A DNA stretch of 64,000 nt from Ursus arctos (GCF_023065955.2 NW_026623100.1:71800727-71864726); one strand, 5' to 3'; shown: positions 12,751 to 25,120, numbered from the stretch's first letter. Notes: generated from the letters alone by a model not told the origin. Numbers and translations are program-made.

Positions 12751-13540
12751 ATTTGCACAGTCTCTCAATGTAGCTCCTCGCAATTATGCATTACACACAA
12801 AGGGGCAATCAACAACTTCATTATGGAGAAACCTGGAAGACACAAATTCAACCAAATCTTCAAATTAAAATCACCAATATTGGGACAAACTGAAATTGTG
12901 ATCCTCCTGATGAGATGCACTGAGAAGGGCACAGTATCGCTTCAGGGGCATTATTCCAAAAATACCTGAATCTAATGAAAAGGAACAGACAGAAAAACCC
13001 AAACTGAGGAGCATTTTAAAGAATATTTTGCTAATAATTCTCAAAATGCAAGGTCAAAAACAAAACAAAAGGAAAGGCTGAAGAATTTTACCAGAGATAG
13101 AAGATTAAAAAGACATAAAAACTAATGTAACTTGTGATTCTGGATTAGATCCTGAATAAGAAAACCCATAACTATAAGAAATATTATATTGCGACAGTTG
13201 CCAGATGGGAACAGAAACTCAGGATGAGATAATAATATTAGATCAATGTGAACTTTCCTGATTTTAATAAGTACATTGTAGTTATGAAAGAGAACCTCCT
13301 ATCTTAGTAAATGCACACTGAAGTATTTAAGGGCATAAGGGGCACAGCTTCTCCAACTCTCAAATTGTCAAAAAAAATTATCTATCTATCTATCTATCTA
13401 GAAAGAAAGAAAGAATGAGGAAGAAAGGCAGAAAGAATTAAATGGAATAAAATATAAACCATCGGTGAATCTGAATAAAGGGAATGCAACAGTTCCTTTT
13501 ACTATTTACTTGTCTGAAAATTTTTAATTACATTGAAATC
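12750..13540 (+). mobile_element. Ancient L1 (L1M) 3'UTR
   Basis: Follows the L1M 3' region: GGAGAAACCTGGAAGACAC, GATCAATGTGAACTTTCC..GTACATTGTAGTTATG, ATGCACACTGAAGTATTTAAGGG, then a (TCTA)n patch, and GGTGAATCTGAATAAAGGGAATGC. No coding capacity remains. The limits are by eye. Confidence 0.75.
13379..13420 (+). repeat. (TCTA)n and GAAA microsatellite
   Basis: Five to six TCTA units followed by GAAAGAAAGAAAG inside the L1M 3'UTR; a likely length-variable site. Confidence 0.85.
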
Positions 13541-13793
13541 AACTAAATCATGCATTTATTCAATAAACATAATTCTGGCTCTCAATCAGTTCACAGTATA
13601 GTAGGGAGAATTTAAACTACTACGTGGGACACCTTGTGCTGGTAAAGATATTTACTGGCACAGTGGTAACCCAAAATAAGAAGTGGTCACCTCAGCTCAG
13701 GGAAATCAGTGAACCGAGTTCAGACGTTCCTATCAGAAGTGATGAGGTTTGCACCCAGAGGAGGGTGTCAAGAGTATTTAAGAGATGTCATGG

Positions 13794-13990
13794 GGGGCGC
13801 CTGGGGGGCGCAGTCGTTGAGCGTCTGCCTTCGGCTCAGGGCATGATCCCAGTGATCTGGGATCGAGCCCCACATCAGGCTTCTCCTCTAGGCTTGGGAG
13901 AAGCCTGCTTCTTCCTCTCCCACTCCCCCTGCTTGTGTACCCTCTCTCGCTATCAAATAAATAAAAATCTTAAAAAAAAAAAAAAGAGAG
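13794..13990 (+). mobile_element. CAN-SINE, young-looking
   Basis: Head GGCGCCTGGGGGGCGCAGTC, CT-rich body and AAATAAATAAAAATCTTA(n) tail. A perfect 13 bp target-site duplication AGAGATGTCATGG is at 13781-13793 and 13991-14003. Confidence 0.95.
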
Positions 13991-14442
13991 AGAGATGTCA
14001 TGGAGGTGGAATCAGTAGAACTCAGGGACCAGATGAATGGCAGGATGGCAGAGCGAGGAGAAGCTTTGCATGCCTCTTGTGTTCCTACTCAGGTAACAGA
14101 GCTCATGGGATAAGAAAAACAGAATGAAGAAAATATATTAGAGGGAGAGAATAAATCCAATTTTGGACATATTGAATCATCATCAGGCATGATCATCAGG
14201 CAGCAATGACACCTCTATTTACTTAAAATAGTCTTTGTCAGATATCAAGTAGACTAATTAATCACTGAGGACACTTGGCCGAGAGTTGGAAAACCCCAAG
14301 TAAGTACAATGTCATTCAAACCTCCCATTGGTGGAAATACAATCGGGGTCTAATTTTAGGGTCATAGAAAGCACCTCCTCAAACCCTAGTCTGGCCTCTG
14401 ATACAGAAAGTCTTTCCAAGGGACACAATATCTTTACACTTG

Positions 14443-14469
<27 letters not shown>
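14443..14469 (+). repeat. Poly-T tract
   Basis: An uninterrupted run of about 27 T, just before an L2-like fragment (14490-14700, CATCCAGGAAACATTTACTTC, 'GGCACTGGAGATACAGAG'). Confidence 0.85.
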
Positions 14470-14473
<4 letters not shown>

Positions 14474-15329
14474 CATCCAGGAAACATTTACTTCAAACAC
14501 TGACAAGGCACTGGAGATACAGAGATGATTAATTCATAGGCCCTGTCCCCCAAGGCTTATCACAGACTAGTTGAAAAGAAAAATAATTATAAATTGGTGT
14601 GCTTAGGATAGAGGCTGCACAGGATGGTGTGGAAGGGACCAGAGTATGACAGTGAACATGGGATTAGGGGTGTGGCTCGTTTTGAAGATATTAAGGAAGT
14701 CAGGCTAAAAGATGCTAAGAAGTGACCTCACTAAATGTGACAGGGAGGAAAAGGGATCTAAGACAAAGTCAGGATGGATTCTACCTGAGCTACCTGAAGG
14801 CCTTCCACAGGAATAAGAACACAGGAGTAGAAGGAAGCTTTTTTGTTTTAATGGGGAAGAGGAAGCAGCCAGCAGAGGGGACTCACTAGAAAAGAAAGGA
14901 GAGGCTATCAATCTCAAAGCCAAACTCCAAAAAACCGAAAAATGTCACGAACGCCAATTTTGTCCATATGCATTAGCAAAAATACCGAATGCAAGCTGCA
15001 CTGGACTTGGGACTCTGCTCTGGGTTACGCAGCATAGACACATTCATCTCTGACCTTTATTTTGCAATAATAGCGAGGGGAAGCACTTCTGAAAACAAGC
15101 TGCTTGCTCCTTAAATAGCAAACACACATATTTTCTCACCAGGAAATCACAGAGACCCCAAATCTAAAACAAGCCAAAGGAAAACAAAGAGAGAAGCCTA
15201 CTAGTCTCCTGTTCATGGGGCCCTGAAGTTCAGGGCAAGGCCCTCTCTAGGTGGTCATGGGGTCCTGATAAAATCCTCCCAGAGCCCCTGAAATTTGTTT
15301 ATGCAGGTGAATCAGGAGGCAGGGGCCCT

Positions 15330-15545
15330 GGGAAGAGGGTGGTTACTGAGTGTCTGCTCTGTGCCAGGCACTGAGCTTCACCCTTCATGTTCCTTGTTTC
15401 CTGTCTCTCCAGGAGGTCAGTATTATTATCATTCCTATTTCACAAATGAGGAAACAGGCTGTGAGGTTAAGCAACTTGCAGAGGCCCCTGGGGAGTGGCA
15501 ACACTAATGTTCAAAGCTAAGGCTGCAGATGACAAAGCTGTTTCT
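15330..15545 (+). repeat. MIR element
   Basis: GAGTGTCTGCTCTGTGCCAGGCACTGAGC, then TTATTATCATTCCTATTTCACAAATGAGGAAAC and AGGTTAAGCAACTTGC: the full run of MIR landmark phrases in order. Confidence 0.85.
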
Positions 15546-16165
15546 TTTCTCAGCAGTGTGCTGCCTGTCTCAAGGAGGTAAGCGCGCTTGCTGGGCGTTC
15601 CTCTTGGCTGGAAGGGAAGCACCTAGGACTGCCACCTCTGATGTGGGAAACAAATGCAGAAGGAAATGGAGGTAACATTAAATGTCCTTACAACCTGCAG
15701 CCCGTTGACAAACACTTGAGGCAGGCAGAGTATGATGTTCCTCCAGAAATCTCCCAACTGTCTCAATTTTAATGCCTTGCTAGAGGGTAAAATATCCTTG
15801 GTTTGAGAACAGCAAGGTCTCCAGTATCCTGTGAGTCTTCTTTAGCTGTGAAAATCCTTTTGGAACTTCTCTTACCTTTACTTCCCCCAACCCCAAAGTT
15901 GCTCCTCACAATCTCCGGGCAGCGGCTCTTTCTGCCCATGGGTCCTATACCCATGCTTCAATAAAACCACCTTTTTGCACCAAAGATGTCTCAAGAATTC
16001 TTTCTTGATGGTCGGCTCTGGACCCCAACAGCACTACTCCAAAAACTACCTCACCTCCACACAGGAGATAACCTGAGGACAATGCAGGGGCAGTATGATT
16101 AACGTGTGTATGGGCAGGTGTCTCAACCATCCCTTTTTTGTCGTTTTCCTTTCCTTTCCTTTCCT

Positions 16166-16197
<32 letters not shown>

Positions 16198-17045
16198 GAT
16201 AACCTAATAGAGAAAGCCCCTTAGTCCCTATAGTTCCTCTCAGATTATGGGCTGTCTGAGCAAGCTGGTAATGTCTTGAAGGTCTAAGGCCAGGAGGCAT
16301 TTCAAAACTTGCTCTGGAAAACAGAAGCATCAGAACATCACACGGAACCAGAGAGCTCAGAAGGCTGCTGTGAAACCCAGGACACGTCTTCCTTCCCACA
16401 CGGCAGTTCCAGGTGCGGTGGTTATTATGTGCCATGAACATGAGGAGGGCACATACTGAAGTCCCATTTAGCACTTGGTTCATCTGACCGGCATGCAGCA
16501 GGAAACTGGATAATTTTTTTTTTTCCCCTTGGATGAGGCATAGCAAGCTGATTAATGATGTGAGGGAGAGTGGGCTAAGGAGGGGAGTTCTACAAATGTT
16601 TCCTTTCCGAGAGCCATTGCAGGCATGGGGAAAGAAAGGTGTGCATTGTAAGGGGGTGGCAGGCAGTACTGGGCTAATTAGGGTTTGGTTAATGCTGGTG
16701 AGTGTCGAACATTCCTGCTAATGGCTGTTACTAATGGGAGAAATGGGATCATTTGTTAACTTTACTTAGGAAAGTGAGTGTTGAAGGCAGGATGGAGAAA
16801 AAAGGTGAGCATGGCCCATTCTACCTAAGCCAAATGAAAAGTGGAAAAAACTCCTCATGATTTTCCTTAAAAAAGCAAGACCCCGATTTCACACGGTTAC
16901 CAAGCTCCCTCGCCTTTGTAAGAAAGTGATCACCAATTTCTACCTTGCCTGCCTGTTTTTCAGGACCTTTGGCCATCTTCCAGTTGACCTTTTCTCCCTG
17001 TTCAACATGCAGATTTTTAAATGGAAGTTGTCTTGAAGGCATGTG
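15546..17045. other. Intergenic sequence with TTTCC/TTTA simple repeat
   Basis: No gene recognised. 16147-16197 is a (TTTCC)n then (TTTA)n simple repeat that may be the tail of a lost minus-strand SINE. The 118-codon minus-strand ORF at 16190-16546 has no domain that I recognise. Confidence 0.5.
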
Positions 17046-17049
17046 TTAT

Positions 17050-17200
17050 TAAGAACTTACTGTGAACTGTGCTCTGTGCTTTGACTTGCATGATTTCATG
17101 CAAGTTTTACAACACAATTGTGAGATGTATATATGCATCTAATTCCTATTTTACAGATGCAAAGATTAAAGCCCAAAGCCCTAATCTACACAACCAGGTG
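17050..17200 (+). repeat. MIR fragment
   Basis: GAACTTACTGTGAACTGTGCTC..TTTGACTTGCATGATTTCATG..CTATTTTACAGATGCAAAG matches MIR in sequence order. Confidence 0.6.
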
Positions 17201-18269
17201 GCACTTTCATTCTTCAAGGCCTTATGTTTTGTAGAGCATCTTTACCTTTAAGACTCCCCAGGATAATCTTTACAACTTATTTTCTAAAGCACAAGAGTTT
17301 TCCTTTTCTTTTAATTCTTTCCCAATCCATCTGACACATTCCATTCCAGTGTCCCACAGAAAGAGTTCTCTGGCCCTTTGAATTCATAGTAACCCCTGAG
17401 TCATGTGGGTAACCAAGATGGACTGACCCAAGAAATATGAACTTGAAAAACAGCTTATTCTTTGCTAGTGAATTCTGAATGGCATACTCTCCTCTCTGGA
17501 TAGCCTTCCCAGAACTTGTACATTGCAGACGTGACCTACATAGGTGGAAGGCTGACATAAAAGTCACCTGGGCAGAGCCTAGTGTATGTGCCCATTGGCC
17601 TTCAGTCAATATTTTGAACAAAGAAGTTCCACTTATCAGCTTTCAGCAAGAGTGCTCTGCATAGGCACTATGCACAGGGTCGATATGATGACCCCTCCTT
17701 AATCATGTTCCCAGACCTGTAAAGACATGGTCTCACCCAATAGGGTTTATATTTAGAAATATGAAGACTCATTCTTTAGACTATTGAATTAACTGCACAG
17801 GATTTCAGATTGACCTGTTGTTAATCTGGGTATTGGAGAAGTTCCCTCAAGAGGAAGTACCATTAAGCAGTTATTGAAGCTTTAAAAGCAGGTAGGACTG
17901 AGAATCTTGATTCTACCAATTGTCAGTTTTGTGACTTTGGACAAGTTACTTCACTCTGCTTGGTAGTTGAAAAGTAGTAAATAGTATAAAATGTGTAAAG
18001 TGTCTTTTAATTCCTAAAGATTTCAAACCATCCCTAGGGAGCAGCATCCAAAAAGGGGAAAGAAAAATTAGTCGCTGAAAACCTGTGAAGACCTGAACAC
18101 TTACACAATGTTACTTCCCCAGAATTATACAAGATAAAGCAAGTCATGGGCAGGCCTGAATTCAAGGGGTGGGAAATAAACTCTACTTCCTGTTGGGAGT
18201 GGCTGCAAAATAATGTGCATGACTCAGTCAGCCACAGAACCAGGTACTCTGAGCCGAACATACTGCAGG
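17201..18269. other. Intergenic sequence, no gene recognised
   Basis: A possible MIR piece lies near 17890-17970 (GTGACTTTGGACAAGTTACTTC). No coding pattern. Overlapping short ORFs on both strands at 17277-17664 look like chance. Confidence 0.4.
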
Positions 18270-18274
18270 TATTG

Positions 18275-18435
18275 CCCATGTAGTTCTCCCTTAAAAACTC
18301 TCAAAGTAGGCATTACACACCCATTTTATAGACATGAAAAACAAGGCTTAGAGACATTAAGAACTTATCTGAGATTAACCAAGTAGTTACTAGCACATCT
18401 CGATTTTAACAGGTTTTACTCCAAAACCGACACTG
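18275..18435 (+). repeat. MIR fragment
   Basis: ACACCCATTTTATAGACATGAAAAAC then GGCTTAGAGACATTAAG and ACTTATCTGAGATTAACC match the MIR second half. Confidence 0.55.
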
Positions 18436-18837
18436 ATAACTTAGATATATACATTAAAGGCCAATCTCATGAGCAATGCCTCCATTTCTATAGGAAGGAG
18501 CTAAGAGAAATATATTACTTTATCTTTACATTTATTTTTTTAGGACTATTCCAAAGAAAACATCTTGAGTTTATACACTCTCTATTAGGTGTCAAGGTGC
18601 TTCCAGGTCTGTTCAATGCCAGCCTCAACAATCTATCGAGAGAGAAGTGTCAACCACTCCTCCAAAAATGTCCAAAGACACAAATCCAAGGAACTTAGAA
18701 AGAGGCTCAAACAACTCTTCATATATTACTTTTCCCAGCCCATACTCTCAAAAAATAGGAAATGTCTTTAAATCAAGTGCTAAGAGCAGCCCTAGTTAGC
18801 TCATGTTCCCAGAGATAGATGATGTCCGTTAAATGAG

Positions 18838-19505
18838 TGTTGTAAGCAAATTTTTAAGATGACTCCTCCACAAAAAAACACTCCCCTTTGAATAGCTCCC
18901 TCCCCCGTGAATACAATGGGACATTACTTCCATGATTATGTTATTGTACATGGCAAAAGGGATTTTGTAGCTATAGTTAAGGTTACTCATCAGTTGACTC
19001 TAAGTTAACTGAAAAGGAGATTATCCAGGTAAACATAACCTAATAATGTGAGTTCTTTAAAAACAAAGAGTTTTCTCTGTCTGGTAACAGCAGAGAAAGG
19101 GAGTGAGATTCAAAACATGAGAGGAATTCAACCAAGGCAGGTTCTCCATTAATGAGATGAAGAATGTAGGGCAAGAATCTGAGAATGGCCTCCTCACGCT
19201 GAGAGTAACCCTTGACCAACATCCAACAATTTGGACTTCAGTCCTACAGTCACAAGATACTAGATTCTGCCAACAACATGAATGGGCTTGGAAGCAGATT
19301 TTTCCCCAGAGCTTCCAGATAAGAGCCCAGCCTGGCTGACACCTTGATTTCAGCCTTAGGAGACCTTGAGCAGAGAACCCAGATGAGCCTATCTAGATTT
19401 CTGTTTTACAGAACAGTGAGACAATAAACTGACATTGTTGTAAGCTGCTAAATGAGTGAGGATTTATCATACAGCAGTAGAAAATGAAAACAGCAAACCG
19501 ATCCA
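18838..19505 (+). mobile_element. Solo LTR of MaLR (MLT1-like) type
   Basis: Landmarks occur in order along about 650 bp: ACAATGGGACATTACTTCC, ATGGCAAAAGGGATTTTG, AAGGAGATTATCCAGG, GAGATGAAGAATGTAGG, CCTGGCTGACACCTTGATTTCAGCC, GAGACAATAAACTGACATTG, GTAAGCTGCTAAATGAG and CAGCAGTAGAAAATGAAAAC. This is the layout of old MLT1 LTRs. No internal coding region is attached. Confidence 0.7.
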
Positions 19506-19829
19506 AGTGGCAGATGGAGGCAATAGGACAACCCGAGTCTTTCCCTTTCTCCAGAACCCTCCTCTATCATCTCAGGCAAGGCATACCTGTTGACTAATCT
19601 TAGGCCTGATATTCCCCAAACTATTTACTCTGTGATATGGGCAGTGTCCATGGCTTACTATATTAAATTTTCTATGATAGTCTTGATTTGAAATATATCA
19701 TTAGACCACATGTTTTCATTTTCAATACCTCGCCTTATTTAGGTAGTAAAGCATTAGTCATAGGATCACAGCAATGCTTTATGCAATATTCTGTTCACTC
19801 ACCAAAACAAAATAATTAACACCCATTAT

Positions 19830-20020
19830 TGGTAGGCACCTTATTATACTAACAGTCATCTTCACAACCTCTCTGACAGGTAGATATTATTCCAATTTGG
19901 AGGTCAACAGAACTAAAGTTTGAATGGAGTAAGTGGTCCAGAGACACTGACCAGCAGCAGTTGGATTTGAACCCAGCTCAGTCTTACTCCAAAGTTCAGA
20001 ACACTATTGGAGAGTGATGC
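19830..20020 (+). repeat. MIR fragment
   Basis: CACCTTATTATACTAACAGTC..CTGACAGGTAGATATTATTCC..GTGGTCCAGAGACAC..GGATTTGAACCCAGC are MIR landmarks, diverged. Confidence 0.55.
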
Positions 20021-20089
20021 ATAGATCTGTAAAATGGGCTGTGAAGAAAGCATATTAGTGATTACCTCATGCTGGAAAAGGGGCAGATG

Positions 20090-20262
20090 GGGCATGATAT
20101 CTCAAGGGTGCTAGTTTATTTTTGAAATGATGACAATATTCTAACATCGATTGTAGTAATGGTTGTAAAACTCTGTGAATACACTAAAAACCAATGAATT
20201 ACACACTGTAAATGGATGAATTGTATAGTGTATTAATTATACCTCAATAAAGCAGTTTTCTA
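20090..20262 (+). mobile_element. L1 3' end fragment (ancient)
   Basis: GGTTGTAAAACTCTGTGAATACACTAAAAACCAATGAATTACACACTG.. and TTATACCTCAATAAAGCAG is the characteristic 3' end of L1M elements (quoted in pieces). Confidence 0.7.
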
Positions 20263-21264
20263 AGAAGAAAACTGAGAAGGATCTTGTAGAAGAAGTTGAG
20301 GTATATGAGGCAAGGGAAGCAGGTGAGGAATGGGTGTGGGCTAAGTTATGGAAAGCCTTGCATATCAGGCCAATCTGACTAAAATCTGTTCCTTCAAAAA
20401 TAATGGGTCCCTACAAAGGGTTTTAAATAAGGGAGTGAAAAAATCCTATTAGTGTTTTAGAAAGATACCTCCAGTGGCTCTGCAAATGAATTTAAGAAGA
20501 GGGATGCAATACTGTAGACCTGGAGGTTGATAAAGAGACTCTTGCTTAACTCACTGAGAAGATGGACTTGACCTAAAGCTAATAGAATGGAAGAAGGCCT
20601 AGTGTTTGAGAATCAATGCAGACAGAAAAGAAATGTAACTTTTTGAAAGCCTGAGATAAGGAAGAAGGAGAAGCAAAAGAAAACTGGACTTTCTAGTCTG
20701 AGAGGCCAGCTTTGTAAGGACAATGCTGCCTGGCATTTTATAGAGCCTGGGGGAACTGGACCCATGGCAATTCTGGGCGGTGGAGGGAGAGGGAGTTGGG
20801 TACCTGTAAATTCTACTTAGATCCAAGGGCTCAGCCCTCTAGCCAAATATAAATGATACTGATATGTGGGTCCTATACCCAGAGATTCCGATTAAGCCTG
20901 CCTGTGATTATGGACTGGGCAGTGGAATTTTTAAGAGCTCCTAAGTCATTCTAACATGCAGCCAAGCATGTGAACCTCTGGCTTGGATGTTCCTTTCCAG
21001 CTGAGGCTGGCAGAAGAGGGCACAGCTATTCCTTGCCAAATGCTTATAGCCTAGCCAATAAAACATGGCTCTGCTGAACAGAGGTGTAGCCCCATCATCA
21101 GTTACTTGGGGTCTGACGGGACCATCCAAGAGGCAGTTTCACTGATGGTGGGTTTTACTAAAACAGATAAAATTTAAGGTAAGGAGAAGACTATTTGAAC
21201 TGGTTAACATGGAATCAGTGGGCTAGCTAGAGCTGTACTGTAGAGTAAGAATTCCTAACTACTC
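20263..21264. other. Intergenic sequence with probable L2 remnant
   Basis: GGCTAAGTTATGGAAAGCC..CCAATCTGACTAAAATCTG at 20335-20390 resembles L2. The rest shows no gene. Confidence 0.4.
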
Positions 21265-21400
21265 TAGTGCAGTGATTCTCAAAGTGTGGTTCTCAGACCA
21301 GCAACATCAACTTCATCTAGGTACTCATTAGAAATTCAGATTCTTGGGCTCTAATCCCAACTTAATGATCACAAACCTTGGAAATGAGGCCCAACAATCT

Positions 21401-22082
21401 GCGTGTATTTTTTAAAGTAAGCTTCTTAAAAATTTTGAAATAATTATAGATTCATAGGCAATTGTAAGAAATAATACCAGGGGTGCCTGGGTGGCTCAGT
21501 TGTTAAGCACCTGCCTTTGGCTCAGGGTGTGATCCCAGAGTCCTGGGATCGAGCCCCACATCAGTCTCCTCCGCTGGAAGCCTGCTTCTTCCTCTCCCAC
21601 TCCCCCTGCCTGTGCTCCCTCTCTCGCTGGCTGTCTCTCTCTCTGTCAAATAAATAAATAAAATATTAAAAGAAATAATACCAAACAATCCCATCACCCT
21701 TTGCCCAATATATCCCGATGGCATCTTGCCAAACTGTAATACAGTATCACAGCCAGGATATCAACATTGATACAAACAGGTTAAAAATATAGAATTCTTC
21801 CACCATCATAAGGTATCTCTCATGTTGCCCTTTTATAACCATATCTAATTTCTTCTTGCCCTCACCTACTTCTTAAACCCTGGCCACTATTTTCCCCATT
21901 TCTATAATTTTATCATTCAACGATGTTATATAAGTGGAATCAAACAGAATATAACGTTTGGGGATTGGCTTTTTTCACTCAGTATAATTCTCTGGAGAGT
22001 CATCCAGGTTATTGTGTGAATCGAGGGTTTGTTTCTTTGTATTGCCGAGTAGTGCGATGTTTGTGTAACCATTCACCTATGG
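21401..22082 (-). mobile_element. L1 3' fragment inserted in MER5A-like element
   Basis: Starts with a T-rich tail (ATTTTTTAAAG) and continues as the reverse of an L1 3' region (CACAGCCAGGATATCAACATTG, ATATAAGTGGAATCAAACAG, GGGATTGGCTTTTTTCACTCAG). CAATCT at 21395-21400 and 22083-22088 marks the probable short target duplication. Confidence 0.65.
21480..21670 (+). mobile_element. CAN-SINE inserted in the L1 fragment
   Basis: Near-consensus head GGGTGCCTGGGTGGCTCAGT, CT-rich body and AAATAAATAAATAAAATATTA tail. Perfect 13 bp target-site duplication AGAAATAATACCA at 21467-21479 and 21671-21683. Confidence 0.95.
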
Positions 22083-22143
22083 CAATCTTGTTTCAACAAG
22101 CCGTCCAGGCAATTCTGATGCATGTTTGTTTTTGAGAACCACT

Positions 22144-23714
22144 GATCTCTAGACAAAGAACTTAAAAAGATAGGGAAGAAAAAAGGCATTTTTCTACTTC
22201 GACTTCCTACTCTGAACTTACAGGTCTTCTCAGAGAGATGGGAAACCACTCCTTTTCATCTTCACCACTACTGTTAACACAGTACTCTGTATCCTGCTTA
22301 TGGCTGCTATGCATTTCTTAAGGGATTGATGTATTTATTTAAGAAATATTTATTGCGGTGCCTCCTAGTAACTGTTTCAGGCACCAGGAAGACAGCAGTG
22401 GAAAAGGTATACCGGTCCCTGCTCATGAATAACTTTCAAGACAGTGAGGCCAGAGGAGACAATAAACAAATACAGTCAGGTCGAAATAAATGCCGTCAGC
22501 TTACAGCCCAACCAACCCGAGGTGGCCCTCTTGAACACAACTCCAACATGAGCACTTGGATTCTGATAGGCCCATCCAGCTACATGTTTGAATCTACTGG
22601 TCACTGTGGAAAGATTTTGTACGAGGAACTTTACTTTAGCTGAGAAAGAAGGTACTCGGGAAAATATTATTCATAAGAGCAAAATCTTGGATATACTCCA
22701 AATATTCAATAGTAGGGAAATACTTATGCAAATTGTAGCAGACCCACTCTAGAGCATATGGAGTCATTAAATTGATGGTTACTCGGAGCAGGTAATAGCA
22801 TGAAAATACCTGTGTTTAATCTTATATAGAAAAAAATCAAGATACTGTGTTATGAATCCTATATAATTCTAATAATATTTTACAAAGGAAGAAAGATTAA
22901 ATTTCAAACAAATGGATGAAAAAAACTTTGGAAGAATATAATTGTGATTATGACTATCAGGATACTGAGTTCACAGACGCTTTCTTTTTTTGAACTCTCT
23001 AATTTTCACTAAATTTTATTATCTTTGAACCTATCTATCTACATACATATAAACATTTTAAAATACTAATAAATGTTGACATTCTGACATGTTAGTGACT
23101 TTTGTGTCTTTACACTCAGAGAAGAAAAGCTATGAAAGCAACAGAGCCACTTTCCACAATATTAATTTCAATAGATCAGGGTGGACATGGTGAAGAAAAA
23201 GATTCTTCAGGTCTTCGCAGTATATTAGTGCCTAGTTGTATTACTCAATATGTATCCTATGTTATGAAAATCTCCTGGCTAAAGGAGAGTTTACTAGTGT
23301 CCTCAGAAATTTTGCATAATATCACAACCTCATAAGAAAATAAGAAATAGCAGGATAGCCAAGTAGGAGTCATGTCCCACAAATGACTCTGCAATGCTCT
23401 CTTAGCTCTGTCAAGGGAATGGGTATATTCCTCTCAGAAACCATGGCAAGAATCAAAACACATTTGCCAAAAATAGATGGAGAATGCCTATTTAGACATG
23501 TTTGTGGTATTCCACAATGTCTTTTAAGCCTTTTATTGAGCTCTTTTTTTAAAACAAAAACTAGAACTGACAATGAAAATTTCATTATAAAAACCAACTT
23601 TGGGTGATCTGGAAAGGGTGCATGACAATGTCAGAACATTGCAGCATCTTGGCTTTATTATTAAGGTTGAACTCACGGAGAAGCAAATCCAAGACAAACA
23701 GAAGATATGTTGCT
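22144..23714. other. Intergenic sequence, no gene recognised
   Basis: An L2-like phrase occurs at 22330-22480 (AGAAATATTTATTGCGGTGCC). At 23370-23607 ORFs are open on both strands over the same 230 bp, with no domain that I recognise. Nothing coding is supported. Confidence 0.4.
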
Positions 23715-24264
23715 GTGATGGTTTTTTTATGTAACAACTGGACCGGGCTAAAGGACGCTCAGATAGCTAGTTAAACATTATTTGGTGTGCGTACATGATT
23801 GTAATCTGGAAGAGATTAGATCTGAATCAGTAGACTGGGTAAAGAAGATCCACCCTTACCAATGTGGACAGATTTCATCCAACTCACTGAGGGTTCAAAC
23901 AGAACAAAAAAAGGTGGAGGAAGGGTGAATTCTCTCTCTCTTCTTGAGGTAAAACATCCATCTTCTCCTCCTGCCCTCAGACATCAGAGCTCCTGATACT
24001 CAGACCTTCAGACCCTGGGGCTTAAACCAGTGGTCCCTTGGGTTTTCAGGCCTTTGACCGTGGATTGGGAGTTCACCATTGCCTCCCCTGGTCATTCAAA
24101 CTGACGCATATCACTGGTTTTCCTGGTTCTCCAGCCAGCTGATGGCATACTGTATGATTTCCCAGCCTTCACAGTCATATGAATCAGTTTCCATAGTAAA
24201 CGACTTCTTATATATCTATGTATCTCCTATTGATTCTGTTTCTCTAGAGAGCCCTGACTAACAC
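23715..24264 (+). mobile_element. LTR-like ancient repeat, family not assigned
   Basis: About 550 bp beginning TGTGATGGTTTTTTTATGTAACAACTGGACCGGGC (quoted in pieces) and ending GTTTCTCTAGAGAGCCCTGACTAACACAG. Starts TG, ends CA, and contains GGAAGAGATTAGATCTGAATC and CACCAATGTGGACAG. I recognise it as a widespread mammalian LTR-type repeat but cannot name the family with confidence. No coding region. Confidence 0.6.
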
Positions 24265-24879
24265 AGCTGCCTACACATATGTGTAGTTTTCAGTGCTCCA
24301 CAATAAAGTTAATCATCAAAAGATAATAAAGAAAAACAAATCAGGAAATTTGAAAAAATACAAATAATTATTTAATATCAACCTCAGCACTCAGAACAAA
24401 ATGATATATTTAAATCTCAGTACATAAAATAATTCAAAACATTCATGAGGCTCATATTCTATCCTAAGCTGTGTGTTATGGGAAAAGACCAATAATCAAG
24501 GAACTTATTGAATATATGGATGCTGATTTACATGGAAGAGTCATGGAAAGGACCAGAAGGAAAAGCCTATCTTGGCTGTAGACTAGAAGGACCAGACAGA
24601 AACCAAAGACTCTTTCATTCCCTCCTCTCTGAAAAATCTTCCTCCTGTGTCTCAGAGCTCCCCAGCTTTTGTTCCTAATTGCTACTCTAACTGCCCCCTC
24701 CACCAGTAGGGCTAGAGAGTTTAGGGTATGGGAAGAATCACCAAACTGACATTTGATTGATTATACATGTATATGAACAACGAGTATTTAAACTTCTGTT
24801 CCTACAACCAGATTGCATTGGAGACCAGAGATTTCTATTTGAATTCTCTAGTATAGCTACAGCAGAATTATAAATAAAA

Positions 24880-25120
24880 CAGTAATAGCTAACAATTTTT
24901 AATCACTTATAAATACCAGGCACTGTCTTAAGTACTTCATACTAGTTCAACCATCACAACTACCATTTGATGTTGATCATTTTCTCCATGTTATAAATAC
25001 GGAAATTGAGATTTAGGAAGGTTAAACCACTTGTTCAGGGTCACCCCAAGATCCTGGCAGGGGCTGGGTTGCAGGAGGACAGTGGAGAAAGAATTCAAAC
25101 CCAGGTCCTCTAAACTTGAG
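24880..25120 (+). repeat. MIR element
   Basis: TAACAATTTTTAATCACTTATAAATACCAGGCACTG, then CTCCATGTTATAAATACGGAAATTGAG and AAACCACTTGTTCAGGGTCACC: MIR landmarks in order (quoted in pieces). Confidence 0.75.

Larger units (their letters stand above)
21265..22143. mobile_element. MER5A-like hAT element split by a later insertion
   Basis: Left half at 21268-21400 begins CAGTGATTCTCAAAGTGTGG and runs to CCAACAATCTGCG. The right half at 22083-22143 resumes with CAATCTTGTTTCAACAAGCC and ends TTTGAGAACCACTG, the inverted terminus. The middle is occupied by an L1 piece and a SINE. Non-autonomous, no ORF. Confidence 0.8.

Noticed and set aside
13379..13420. Regular short repeats, considered as a CRISPR array
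   Set aside because: A 4-bp microsatellite without spacers in a mammalian genome.
13624..14127. 167-codon + strand ORF
   Set aside because: Its middle third is a CAN-SINE (13794-13990) read through in frame, so it is not an old gene.
16190..16546. 118-codon minus-strand ORF
   Set aside because: No domain recognised; starts in a T-rich tract and ends at a TTTA simple repeat.
23370..23607. Overlapping ORFs open on both strands
   Set aside because: Looked like a possible small gene, but no conserved motif or splice sites; chance lack of stops is enough to explain it.
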